Shown here piece after piece: positions 1 to 7,058 of a stretch of 60,605 nucleotides of DNA. The first letter of the stretch is position 1; each line of letters begins with the position of its first letter. This DNA is from a virus, in the IMG/VR virus record IMGVR_UViG_3300030329_002338, positions 1 through 60,605 of that record; one strand, given 5' to 3'. Both the position numbers and the translations under genes were made by a program. The notes beneath the pieces were generated by a model, which did no database searches, was not told the origin of the DNA, and saw nothing but the letters and a program-made list of their open reading frames with translations.

Positions 1-114
1 CGCACGATACAGTCCCATGCAGTACGAGTGGAGTACAATCCTAGTGATTGGTATCTGCCCTTTCATCTGCTTAGTCTGTACAAGTATGAAACTAGAAGTG
101 AGCACAGCACACTG
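1..114. repeat. Terminal overlap, copy 1 (circular genome)
   Basis: Bases 1-114 are repeated at 60492-60605 with a single substitution (99 T here, 60590 C there). The difference is a synonymous third-position change in a serine codon of the ERCC4-type nuclease gene that crosses the join. The simplest reading is a circular assembly of a circularly permuted or circular phage genome drawn from a mixed population; a true short direct terminal repeat is less likely because the copies are not identical. Confidence 0.9.
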
Positions 115-330
115 GCGTTGTCTCCTAAACCGTTTGCCGTTCCCCCTAGGTCACAATCTAAGTGGACAGTTCTTATGGGTATGAGAGGAGTAGGGCCGAA
201 GATGGCACAGTTGCTCCTAAATGAATTTGGTAGTATAAAGAATCTTGCCAATGCAGAGAAGACAGAACTGACACAAGTTAAAGGCGTGGGAGAGAAGACA
301 GCGGAAGAAATATTATGGTATCTCAATTAA
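1..330 (+). CDS. ERCC4/XPF-type nuclease, C-terminal part
   Basis: This is the 3' part of the gene that starts at 60120; the frame runs through the terminal overlap, giving a protein of about 233 residues. This half carries a helix-hairpin-helix pair: MRGVGPKMAQLLL followed by VKGVGEKTAEEI, the usual non-specific DNA-binding module that follows the ERCC4 nuclease domain in archaeal XPF and phage homologues. The only start codon visible in this half (GTG at 28) is internal and is not the true start. The stop overlaps the next gene's ATG (315). The protein would cut branched or flap DNA during recombination and replication, next to the Sak4-like ATPase and Cas4-like nuclease. Confidence 0.9.
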   Translation, partial: RTIQSHAVRVEYNPSDWYLPFHLLSLYKYETRSEHSTLALSPKPFAVPPRSQSKWTVLMGMRGVGPKMAQLLLNEFGSIKNLANAEKTELTQVKGVGEKTAEEILWYLN

Positions 331-674
331 TAGTAGAAGATGAGACAGGACAGAAGTGGGTGCTAGATCCAACTGATCCTGTATATGAATTAGTAGAAGG
401 ATTGCCTGTGGCATTTATCAAAATACCTAGGGCATTGCTCGTAGAGTTACATGAAAGTCAAACAGAGAATACATCTATACTAGACCAGAAAGATGTACTA
501 AACGATAGCAAAGTAGGAGAAGTGATTAAGACACAGGTGTACAATCACTTAACAAAGAATGTCAGAAACCCGAACAATCAAACCAGACGATTACCTTCCG
601 AGTTCCTCCTTCATGTGGAAGAACAAGAGTCACTACAATCACCCACCTCTGATGGAGATATCACGTCCTCCTGA
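315..674 (+). CDS. Hypothetical protein, acidic, 119 aa
   Basis: The ATG lies 16 bases inside the end of the nuclease gene, so translation is probably coupled. The product is hydrophilic and acidic, with a short hydrophobic patch near residues 30-42, and I recognise no family. Its last 116 bases overlap the following gene in the +1 frame. The C-terminal serine- and glutamine-rich tail looks less protein-like than the other frame of the same bases, so the real protein may end earlier or continue into the next frame. Confidence 0.6.
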   Translation: MVSQLIVEDETGQKWVLDPTDPVYELVEGLPVAFIKIPRALLVELHESQTENTSILDQKDVLNDSKVGEVIKTQVYNHLTKNVRNPNNQTRRLPSEFLLHVEEQESLQSPTSDGDITSS

Positions 675-1128
675 CGTAGAAACTAAAGATGGCTTACATG
701 ATATAGTATTTGTTCTCTTTGGAGATGTAGATTTCTCTATACAGATTATAAATATAGATGCATTCATGGGATTTTTGATACATCATATATCCAAGATGCC
801 TCTGTTCAGTGTCAACATAACTACTACATATGCTAGGTTATACAAGCACCAAGAAGATACAGGACATGATCATATACTAACGTTTAGCCCTAATCAAGAT
901 TTAGGTAACTCGTATATAATGTACTCTTCTAATGATCTTGAAGAAGTTAAAGAAGAGTTTGAAAGAAACATACGCCTTATAGAGAAAGGATTGCTTGAAC
1001 GATTAATAGTAGAAGACAACCCAGTGTTTAAATTTGAGGAGAAGCCAAAATTCTTAATATCAAAGACTACGTTTTATGGAGATCATCCAGAGGAACCAAG
1101 CCAAGACTTGATGGACCATCGGAGTTAG
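559..1128 (+). CDS. Hypothetical protein, 189 aa, uncertain start and end
   Basis: The ORF opens at 559, deep inside the preceding gene, without a clear ribosome site; ATG 652 is an in-frame alternative that also lacks one. The central part (residues 40-150) looks like a compact alpha/beta domain. Its last residues, in the frame ending at 1128, read less well than the 0-frame of the same bases, which continues smoothly into the HExxH protein downstream. I recognise no family. An indel or a frameshift may join it with its neighbours. Confidence 0.5.
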   Translation: MSETRTIKPDDYLPSSSFMWKNKSHYNHPPLMEISRPPDVETKDGLHDIVFVLFGDVDFSIQIINIDAFMGFLIHHISKMPLFSVNITTTYARLYKHQEDTGHDHILTFSPNQDLGNSYIMYSSNDLEEVKEEFERNIRLIEKGLLERLIVEDNPVFKFEEKPKFLISKTTFYGDHPEEPSQDLMDHRS

Positions 1129-1187
1129 GTGTCACTAAAGCAGAATGGAAAGCGTTTATAGACCTATCTAATTTTATTGTAGATAAG

Positions 1188-1544
1188 ATGGGGTTAGAAC
1201 CACAGTGGGTAATCAATATAGTATTACCTTCTAAGCCAGAGAAAGATAAAAGAATAGATGCAACAACATCATGGATACCACACTATAGAGAAGCAACAAT
1301 AATAATTAAGCAAGACCTTGTAACAAACCTAGATAGATTTACCAAGACACTTATACACGAGTTAATACATGTACGAATGGGAGATATACACGACTGGATT
1401 ATAGAACAAACACCATCAGGTAGACGAGAAGATGCTGTGAATATCATTGAGCAGACCGTTAGTGAAGTATCAAACCTGTATACTAATGAGTTCTTGAAGG
1501 TGTATGCTGATGAACTAGACAAGTTCGCAACACCTACGAAATAA
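1188..1544 (+). CDS. Putative zinc metallopeptidase-like protein (HELIH)
   Basis: The protein has the zincin signature HELIH at residues 57-61 (two histidine ligands and the catalytic glutamate) inside a predicted helix, followed by a helix with glutamates (IIEQTVSEV) that could give a third ligand. Small phage proteins with HELLH/HELIH motifs are common and mostly uncharacterised. ATG 1188 has no ribosome site, and the same frame upstream to about 1110 reads as good protein (for example GVTKAEWKAFIDL) but has no ATG, GTG or TTG back to the stop at 1035. The 5' end is therefore probably wrong or reached by frameshifting from the previous ORF. Confidence 0.55.
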   Translation: MGLEPQWVINIVLPSKPEKDKRIDATTSWIPHYREATIIIKQDLVTNLDRFTKTLIHELIHVRMGDIHDWIIEQTPSGRREDAVNIIEQTVSEVSNLYTNEFLKVYADELDKFATPTK

Positions 1545-1571
1545 CTACGAAACATCCCCGAAACAATTATA

Positions 1572-1580
1572 TGTTATAAT
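1572..1580 (+). promoter_or_regulatory. Extended -10 promoter for the reductase gene
   Basis: A perfect TATAAT (1575-1580) is preceded by TG at 1572-1573, making an extended -10. The -35 position (ACATCC) is poor, as is usual for extended -10 promoters. A transcript from about 1587 would have a 55-base leader ending in the strong AAGGAGGGCGC ribosome site of the reductase. Confidence 0.5.
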
Positions 1581-1641
1581 TAGAATAATCAGTATTTCCC
1601 ACTGAATTCTCATCCCATTTTTCTACGCCAAGGAGGGCGCA

Positions 1642-3621
1642 ATGACCGTTTTCGCTTTAAACCAACAATTCCTAGACACATATAAAGATAAACAACCTGA
1701 ATTTGGTTGGAATGGTTTAGGTGAAGTAGTCTTCTTACGCACATATTCACGGTCAGATAACCCTAAGACACAGGGTTTAGAGAAGTGGCATGATGTATGT
1801 GAGCGTGTCATCAATGGCATGTACCAGATACAACAAGATCATATGACTAAAGAGTCATGGAATTCTGATAAGGCACAGCGTTCAGCACAAGAAGCGTTCG
1901 ACCTTATGTTCAGGATGAAGTGGTCACCTCCGGGCCGTGGCTTATGGATGATGGGTACTGACTTTGTAATGAACAGAGGGGTATCTGAGTGTCTACAAAA
2001 CTGTGCGTTCATTTCATCTAAGCATATCTATAAAGAAAAAGGATCATTCTTCTCATGGATAATGCACATGAGTATGCTCGGTGTAGGTGTGGGCTTTGAT
2101 ACTGAGGGTAAAGATATCCTTACAATTAACAAACCAAAGAAGACTAAGGCTATTATAACAATTCCTGATACAAGAGAAGGATGGGTCAAGTCAGTTGAGC
2201 TACTCATAAACTCGTATCTCATGACGGAACGTATGGCTACAATCGAATTTGATTACAAGGACATACGACCAAAGGGGGAACCGATTAATGGATTTGGTGG
2301 TATTGCTAGTGGGCCTGACCCTCTACGCCAGCTGCATCATAGTATCCGAACGGTACTAGACAATAAGATTGATGAGAAGCTAGGTACCAGAGAGATAGTA
2401 GACCTAGCAAACATGATAGGCCGCTGTGTTATTGCAGGGAATGTTCGACGTTCTGCTGAGATAGCATTTGGTCAAGAGGATGATGAGACATTCATAGACC
2501 TAAAGGATTACAACAAGTACCCTGAGCGCATAGATTATGGGTGGGCATCTAACAACAGCGTGTTCATAACACCTGAGTCGGACGTTAGCAAATTAGCTGA
2601 ACGCACATGGCACAATGGTGAGCCAGGATTTGCTTGGTTAGATAACGTACATAACTATGGACGAATGAATGGTATAATAGATACAACGGATGAACATGCA
2701 CTAGGCTTTAACCCATGTGGGGAACAGCCTTTAGGACACAAAGAAATGTGTACGCTTGTTGAAATCTACTTGCCGCATATCAAAAGCAAGGAAGAGTTCA
2801 GAAGAGTTATTAAGTTCGCTTACCTGTATGGTAAGACTGTCACTCTCGCCTCTGCTAACATAGAGGATGAAACATCCAGAGAGATTATGGCAAACAACAG
2901 GCGTATTGGTTTGTCCCTTACTGGTATCACACAGTTCGTAGGTAAGCATGGTAACGAAGTGCTTAAGGATTGGATGGACCATGGATATCATTGGAGTGGT
3001 GACTATGATCGAATCTATTCCCAGTGGTTTGATGTACCTACGAGTATACGCAGGACATCTGTTAAGCCGAGTGGTACGGTATCCCTCGTAGCCGGTGTAA
3101 CTCCCGGTATTCACTACAATGTAGAGGGACGATTCCATATCAGACGTGTCACATTAGCTGATAACAGCCCTCTTGTAGAGCCACTACAGGCTGCAGGGTA
3201 CCACGTAGAACCTGCTGTAATCGACCCTGATAACTCCGTAGTAGTAGAATTCCCTGTAGATGCAGGTGTAGGTGTACGCTCTGAAGCAGATGTGCAGCCT
3301 ATGGAACACCTAGAGTTGATAGCTGATGTAGCTAGATTCTGGGCAGACAATGCAGTGAGTGCTACTGTTAAGTTCGACAAAGAAGAATACGGACCTGAAC
3401 AACTAACAGAGATGATTAACTGGAGTAAGGACAAGGTAAAGGATATAGCGTTCCTACCCCTCAGTCCTACTGGTGCATACCAACAGGCTCCATACGAAAG
3501 TATTACCGAAGAGGAGTACAACGCTAAGAAACAAAACCTACAACCATTAGTACTATCAGCTATTGGTGATGGCGATAAACAGGCAGACCTATACTGTGAT
3601 GGAGATGCTTGCGAAATATAG
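1642..3621 (+). CDS. nrdJ: Class II (adenosylcobalamin) ribonucleoside-triphosphate reductase
   Basis: The enzyme reduces ribonucleotides to deoxyribonucleotides using a B12-generated radical, supplying dNTPs for phage replication without oxygen dependence. At 659 residues it matches the monomeric Lactobacillus leichmannii RTPR type. Visible signatures are SECLQNC (residues 116-121), NPCGEQPL with Cys359, Asn357 and Glu361, and Cys370 exactly 11 residues after Cys359, as C408 and C419 are in RTPR. The tail ends CDGDAC, matching the CxxxxC redox pair that re-reduces the active site. The start is fixed by AAGGAGGGCGC before ATG 1642. No B12-type leader is visible. Gene context: nucleotide metabolism with a glycosylase and, further on, a dNMP kinase. 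Confidence 0.95.
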   Translation: MTVFALNQQFLDTYKDKQPEFGWNGLGEVVFLRTYSRSDNPKTQGLEKWHDVCERVINGMYQIQQDHMTKESWNSDKAQRSAQEAFDLMFRMKWSPPGRGLWMMGTDFVMNRGVSECLQNCAFISSKHIYKEKGSFFSWIMHMSMLGVGVGFDTEGKDILTINKPKKTKAIITIPDTREGWVKSVELLINSYLMTERMATIEFDYKDIRPKGEPINGFGGIASGPDPLRQLHHSIRTVLDNKIDEKLGTREIVDLANMIGRCVIAGNVRRSAEIAFGQEDDETFIDLKDYNKYPERIDYGWASNNSVFITPESDVSKLAERTWHNGEPGFAWLDNVHNYGRMNGIIDTTDEHALGFNPCGEQPLGHKEMCTLVEIYLPHIKSKEEFRRVIKFAYLYGKTVTLASANIEDETSREIMANNRRIGLSLTGITQFVGKHGNEVLKDWMDHGYHWSGDYDRIYSQWFDVPTSIRRTSVKPSGTVSLVAGVTPGIHYNVEGRFHIRRVTLADNSPLVEPLQAAGYHVEPAVIDPDNSVVVEFPVDAGVGVRSEADVQPMEHLELIADVARFWADNAVSATVKFDKEEYGPEQLTEMINWSKDKVKDIAFLPLSPTGAYQQAPYESITEEEYNAKKQNLQPLVLSAIGDGDKQADLYCDGDACEI

Positions 3622-3638
3622 GGGGTGATCCATATCTA

Positions 3639-3770
3639 ATGTTAGTAAAAGATTATGAAAAACTTTTGGCGGGGAAACCAAAAGAAATGACGTTTGGCAC
3701 ATGGGCCAAGCTGATGAATAGAAAGGCATTGTATGAGCGTAGGAGACCAATCAACCACCCATTTATCTGA
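3639..3770 (+). CDS. Small basic protein, 43 aa
   Basis: A short gene sits in the gap after the reductase: ATG 3639 follows a GGGGGTGA ribosome-like site, the product is basic and helical (MTFGTWAKLMNRK in the middle), and its end overlaps the glycosylase start by 38 bases in another frame. The size, spacing and codon content fit a real small phage protein of unknown function, but a chance ORF is possible. Confidence 0.45.
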   Translation: MLVKDYEKLLAGKPKEMTFGTWAKLMNRKALYERRRPINHPFI

Positions 3771-4335
3771 TATAGAGAATAGGATTAGAGCCTGTCGCCA
3801 GTGTGGATTACACAACAATAGGACATTTGGCGTAGCAGGTGAAGGCCCTGTAAACGCTGATATAGTAATTATAGGAGAAGCTCCCGGTGATCAAGAGAAC
3901 CGCACAGGTAAACCGTTCATTGGTTATTCGGGGCAACTCCTTACAAAGATACTGCAAGATGCAGGATACTCCAGAGCAGACACATATATAACAAACATGG
4001 TGAAGTGTTGGGTAGGTGATGGTAACCCTGACCCCAAGCAGCACGAGATAGATGCATGTGCACCATGGCTCGATCAACAATTAAAACTTATTAAACCAAA
4101 GGGTGTGATTACTTTCGGTAGGTTCTCTACCAACAAGTTTATTGACTTTCCAAACAAGGGCGGAATAGGAAAAATACAAGGGCATATACGTCGGGGGTGG
4201 TGGGACTCCACACATCCAACATATATTATGCCCCTATATCACCCTGCTTATCTAGCAAGGTCTCGTGACGAAATACCTAATACAATGGAACATCTAGTTA
4301 AATTCAGACAACTTATTGATGATTTGATTTGGTAG
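3733..4335 (+). CDS. Family 4 uracil-DNA glycosylase (Fe-S)
   Basis: The protein removes uracil from DNA. Family 4 marks are clear: GEAPGDQEN (residues 48-56, motif GEAPGxxE), HPAY at 170-173, and four cysteines at 21, 24, 92 and 109 spaced as in the 4Fe-4S cluster of this family. Its 200-residue length is typical. It directly follows the reductase, which fits control of dUTP-derived uracil or attack on uracil-containing DNA. The gene meets the next, minus-strand gene end to end (4335/4336). Confidence 0.93.
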   Translation: MSVGDQSTTHLSDIENRIRACRQCGLHNNRTFGVAGEGPVNADIVIIGEAPGDQENRTGKPFIGYSGQLLTKILQDAGYSRADTYITNMVKCWVGDGNPDPKQHEIDACAPWLDQQLKLIKPKGVITFGRFSTNKFIDFPNKGGIGKIQGHIRRGWWDSTHPTYIMPLYHPAYLARSRDEIPNTMEHLVKFRQLIDDLIW

Positions 4336-4521
4336 CTAGGCCAGATTGTTTTCTGGCGCTGAGTCATCCCATAGTTTATTATCATAGAACTCTAGTTTTT
4401 TCTCTAGCTCTGCAATCATCTCGTTTTGTAACTTGACCTTCTGTTCCAACATTCGACATTGGATACCTAACTCACCATAAGCCAGTATCAATTCGTCGGG
4501 AGATATCTCAACTTGTTCCAT
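4336..4521 (-). CDS. Small coiled-coil protein, 61 aa
   Basis: The product is acidic with a heptad-like helical stretch over residues 20-45 (LEQKVKLQNEMIAELEKKLE), typical of short coiled-coil proteins. It lies immediately downstream of the holin-like gene on the minus strand, so a role in lysis timing or as a small structural protein is conceivable, but no family is recognised. Confidence 0.6.
   Translation of the reverse strand: MEQVEISPDELILAYGELGIQCRMLEQKVKLQNEMIAELEKKLEFYDNKLWDDSAPENNLA
4340..4357. terminator. Hairpin at a convergent gene junction
   Basis: GCCAGA and TCTGGC pair around a TTGTTT loop exactly where the plus-strand glycosylase and the minus-strand coiled-coil gene converge. 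The position suits a bidirectional transcription stop, but there is no T-run on either side, so support is weak. Confidence 0.3.
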
Positions 4522-4522
4522 A

Positions 4523-4738
4523 TTACTTTAATATGTTTCCTGACTTATCACCTGAGTGCTGTGCTACGTAAGTCTTAAGCACTGACAACACAGCTGCAAC
4601 ACCTGCAGCAGCCCCTGCTTTCATAGGCTCAACATCCATACCAACCATAGGGCCAGCAGCAACGATACCTAGAAAAGCCTGAGCAAATGTCATCACACAG
4701 CGTTCTCCTAAATCCTGCAATTTTTCTTTCTCAAACAT
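4523..4738 (-). CDS. r1t-like holin
   Basis: A 71-residue protein with a charged N-terminus (MFEKEKLQDLGER), then two hydrophobic segments: FAQAFLGIVAAGPMVG around residues 18-33 and AGAAAGVAAVLSVLKTYV around 42-59. The pattern GERxxxTFxQAFLG matches the r1t holin family, small membrane proteins that form the holes that release endolysin. The amidase endolysin is 1.1 kb upstream on the same strand, with a metallophosphoesterase and a plus-strand gene between them. Function is inferred from size, topology and context. Confidence 0.8.
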   Translation of the reverse strand: MFEKEKLQDLGERCVMTFAQAFLGIVAAGPMVGMDVEPMKAGAAAGVAAVLSVLKTYVAQHSGDKSGNILK

Positions 4739-4747
4739 TTGTACCTC

Positions 4748-5551
4748 CTACAGTACTATATCCATATCAACAGACGCATCTTCCGTCTTGATATCTATTT
4801 TAATTCCGCCTAATGCGGCGGGGGACATCATACCCTTCTCAACATATGTGGAAGAATTTTCCATGTATCCCTTCAACCAACTTCCTGTACACGCTAGGAT
4901 AACATCCTTGTGCGCCAGCTTCTTTGTACTACTTGCATACAGCTTTTGTACCTTCGTCGCTATCTTCTTATGATGGTGGCCTATAAGATATATGTCTGCA
5001 TCAAATGCATGTAACATCTTTTCCAACTGAGTAATTGGCCCGGCAATAGACGAACCTCCACCTCTACCGTGGTGTAACCATATAGAGCATGATGGGGTTG
5101 CGTTCTTAATGCGTGGGAATTTCATGGTAACAATACCTGAAGTACCTAGGAATTCGCATCCTAGATAGTTAGCCAATTCCTCATCTGTAGTCGTACCATC
5201 TTCGTACTCCCAATAGTGATGACCCTCAACAAGACCTAACCATTTTCCTTGTGTGGGTTTCAGAATGTCCTTAACTGTATTGAGGAACTCCGTTGACTTC
5301 ATATCCAACGCTTGTTGAATAGTGTCGTAAAGGTTCCCCCTCTTTACTTCAGCAACGATACTGTTTCTATTTGATGGACTGCCCAAGTCAATGTAATCCC
5401 CAGTACCTATAAACTTTGGATTCTTATGCGACATTGCATAATCTATCCATCGTTGGAATCCATTGATATCACAAGCGGGTGGCCCATACTGTACGTCCCC
5501 TATTGGGAACAGCTGAACATCACTGTCAGCTTTCAAAGTCACGAGTTTCAT
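4748..5551 (-). CDS. Calcineurin-like metallophosphoesterase
   Basis: The 267-residue protein carries the metallophosphoesterase motifs in order: GDVQ (residues 18-21, in place of the usual DxH), GTGDYID near 50 (GD), EGHHYWE near 110 (GNH position), an HHG pair near 160 and GHHHK near 192. It may hydrolyse phosphate esters, nucleotides or phosphodiester bonds; related phage proteins are mostly uncharacterised. The first metal motif has Gln where His is normal. A strong promoter places the transcription start at about the A of its ATG, so the mRNA could be leaderless. Confidence 0.82.
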   Translation of the reverse strand: MKLVTLKADSDVQLFPIGDVQYGPPACDINGFQRWIDYAMSHKNPKFIGTGDYIDLGSPSNRNSIVAEVKRGNLYDTIQQALDMKSTEFLNTVKDILKPTQGKWLGLVEGHHYWEYEDGTTTDEELANYLGCEFLGTSGIVTMKFPRIKNATPSCSIWLHHGRGGGSSIAGPITQLEKMLHAFDADIYLIGHHHKKIATKVQKLYASSTKKLAHKDVILACTGSWLKGYMENSSTYVEKGMMSPAALGGIKIDIKTEDASVDMDIVL

Positions 5552-5557
5552 GATATA

Positions 5558-5586
5558 ATTATACCATAGATAAAAAATAATTTCAA
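5558..5586 (-). promoter_or_regulatory. Minus-strand promoter, leaderless mRNA likely
   Basis: On the minus strand, TTGAAA (5586-5581), a 17-base spacer and TATAAT (5563-5558) form a near-consensus sigma-70 promoter. The expected start site, about 7 bases past the -10, falls at 5551, the first base of the metallophosphoesterase ATG. No ribosome site precedes that ATG. Confidence 0.6.
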
Positions 5587-5594
5587 GGAGCTGG

Positions 5595-5849
5595 ATGCTA
5601 AAAGTTGAGTATCTTGATATTGTTGAAGGACCATGTACCTTTTGTGGTATAGAGCCGGTTGACGGTTCAATCCGTATCTCCAGAGATGAATCAGAGTTCT
5701 ACACTAGCATCTGTTCCGAAGAGTGTATGGACCTTTTTGTTAGATTATCTGACAATAACAAGGTACCAGTAGACTGGAGAGGGTCATACTATGATGCATA
5801 TATTGAAAAAGATAACAAGATTACTCTCGGCGCAATCAAGGACGATTAA
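5595..5849 (+). CDS. Small zinc-binding protein, 84 aa
   Basis: A single plus-strand gene between two minus-strand groups. CTFC (residues 14-17) and CSEEC (40-44) form a treble-clef-like CxxC...CxxxC zinc site. The start follows CAAGGAGCTGG, a good ribosome site. It ends 4 bases inside the amidase gene, which reads the other way. A TATAAT at 5554-5559 may drive it. Function unknown. Confidence 0.65.
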   Translation: MLKVEYLDIVEGPCTFCGIEPVDGSIRISRDESEFYTSICSEECMDLFVRLSDNNKVPVDWRGSYYDAYIEKDNKITLGAIKDD

Positions 5850-6523
5850 AAGGCCCTATGTGACTGGACCCATTCTTCTAGTATGTCTAGTCGTTCTTTT
5901 ATACTGGCAAGTTCATCGGAACTTACAGATGGTTGAGAGCTACTTGAACCCTCACCCCCGTTAATCCTACTAAGTAAATCTTCTCTACTCCACTGAGGAC
6001 CGGGATCATTAGCACGACTAACAGCATCCGTTTCAAAGTGTCCGATAACTGTCTGGTCATTAGCCTCTAAGCCTAGTTCCCCCAGTATCCACTTATGTAC
6101 CTTAGCTGATGCATCCATCATAGCTTCAGGCCAACTACCATCATAAATATAATCATAACCGTAGCCGGGATCTACGCTGAATCCTTCGTGCTCTATACCC
6201 ACAGTATACTTATTCGGGTTACCACCGGGAAATGACTTCCACGATTCTTTAGCAGTACGACCAGCATGCCAAGCAGGAGAGTATATACTCACTGTCTGAG
6301 TAATGTTTCCTTCCCTGTCAATAATGAAGTGTGCTGATTTCTGTACGCTATTATTCGTAGCCCAATCAATCATAGTTCTTGCATACCCCTGCATGATATG
6401 GTTAATAACTGCAATAGGTTTCATGGTTTCGGGGGGAACATCTGTGTAACCGTACATAGTAGTACCTATGTGGTCGATGTCGGGCATCCAGCCCTTTGAA
6501 CCCTTGTATTGATTGTACGTCAT
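5846..6523 (-). CDS. N-acetylmuramoyl-L-alanine amidase (endolysin)
   Basis: An Amidase_2/PGRP-type enzyme that cuts the bond between muramic acid and the stem peptide of peptidoglycan. Residues 35-180 hold the domain: His42 (VINH), His86 (WHAGR), VGIEHEGF (108-115), GHFETD with His162, and ANDPGPQW with Asp173; His42, His162 and Asp173 are the likely zinc ligands, with Asp replacing the more usual Cys. A serine-rich linker (residues 192-205) leads to a short helical tail; no classical wall-binding repeat is seen. With the r1t-like holin it forms the main lysis pair, although the two genes are separated by a plus-strand gene. Confidence 0.9.
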   Translation of the reverse strand: MTYNQYKGSKGWMPDIDHIGTTMYGYTDVPPETMKPIAVINHIMQGYARTMIDWATNNSVQKSAHFIIDREGNITQTVSIYSPAWHAGRTAKESWKSFPGGNPNKYTVGIEHEGFSVDPGYGYDYIYDGSWPEAMMDASAKVHKWILGELGLEANDQTVIGHFETDAVSRANDPGPQWSREDLLSRINGGEGSSSSQPSVSSDELASIKERLDILEEWVQSHRAF

Positions 6524-6536
6524 GATAGCCTCCTAG

Positions 6537-7058
6537 CTATATTCTATTTCCCATTATACCATACAGGATTGTCTCAAGCTTCTCATCACTTTCATAGATA
6601 TCATGTTCCCATATTTCATGGTAGGTATAACCAGCTCTTGTTACTGCTAAAGCTCTTTCTAAATCAGCTTGTTTTTCATATGCTTGATGCCAGTAGTCAC
6701 CCAGTACTTCGAGTGCAATGTTCGGTGTTCTATCAATTAAGAGAAAGTCTATAATAAACCCTCCAATAAGATTCCTACCACCACGTTCAGTTCTCTGGAA
6801 TATAAAACGGCTCGTTCCTCTATATAGCTCGGACAGTTTTTTATATAGTATTCTTTCAGGTAAGGTAGCAGTACCTAGTGCACCTTCTTTTGGTACAGCA
6901 CGTTGTTCAAGTTCATCTACTCCAAACTGAATAGTTGGTCTACGCCTATCTCGAACAACCTTATCAGTTGTTGTACGTATGTAAGTACGGGGCATCTTAG
7001 GTAGTTGAGAAGCTTGTCTCCTACCTCTAAGACTTTTTATTGGCTTGATGCCGCCCAC
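6537..7058 (-). CDS. Vsr/PD-(D/E)xK-like nuclease fold protein
   Basis: Residues 85-165 follow the Vsr-like/DUF559 pattern: LPERILYKKL, then GGFIIDFLLID, IALEVLGDYWH and a final GYTYHEIWEHDI. Asp (in IIDF) and Glu (in LEV) would be the metal ligands of a restriction-endonuclease-like fold. The first 45 residues are very basic. It sits at the end of the virion operon between the large tail protein and the endolysin, sharing a base with the tail gene, so it could be a virion-associated nuclease or a nuclease acting on host DNA. The family match is good; the role is inference. Confidence 0.72.
   Translation of the reverse strand: MGGIKPIKSLRGRRQASQLPKMPRTYIRTTTDKVVRDRRRPTIQFGVDELEQRAVPKEGALGTATLPERILYKKLSELYRGTSRFIFQRTERGGRNLIGGFIIDFLLIDRTPNIALEVLGDYWHQAYEKQADLERALAVTRAGYTYHEIWEHDIYESDEKLETILYGIMGNRI

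Noticed and set aside
1545-1641. Cobalamin riboswitch before the class II reductase
   Set aside because: The 97-base gap is too short and no B12-box-like string or long helices are seen; only a promoter and a strong ribosome site are present.
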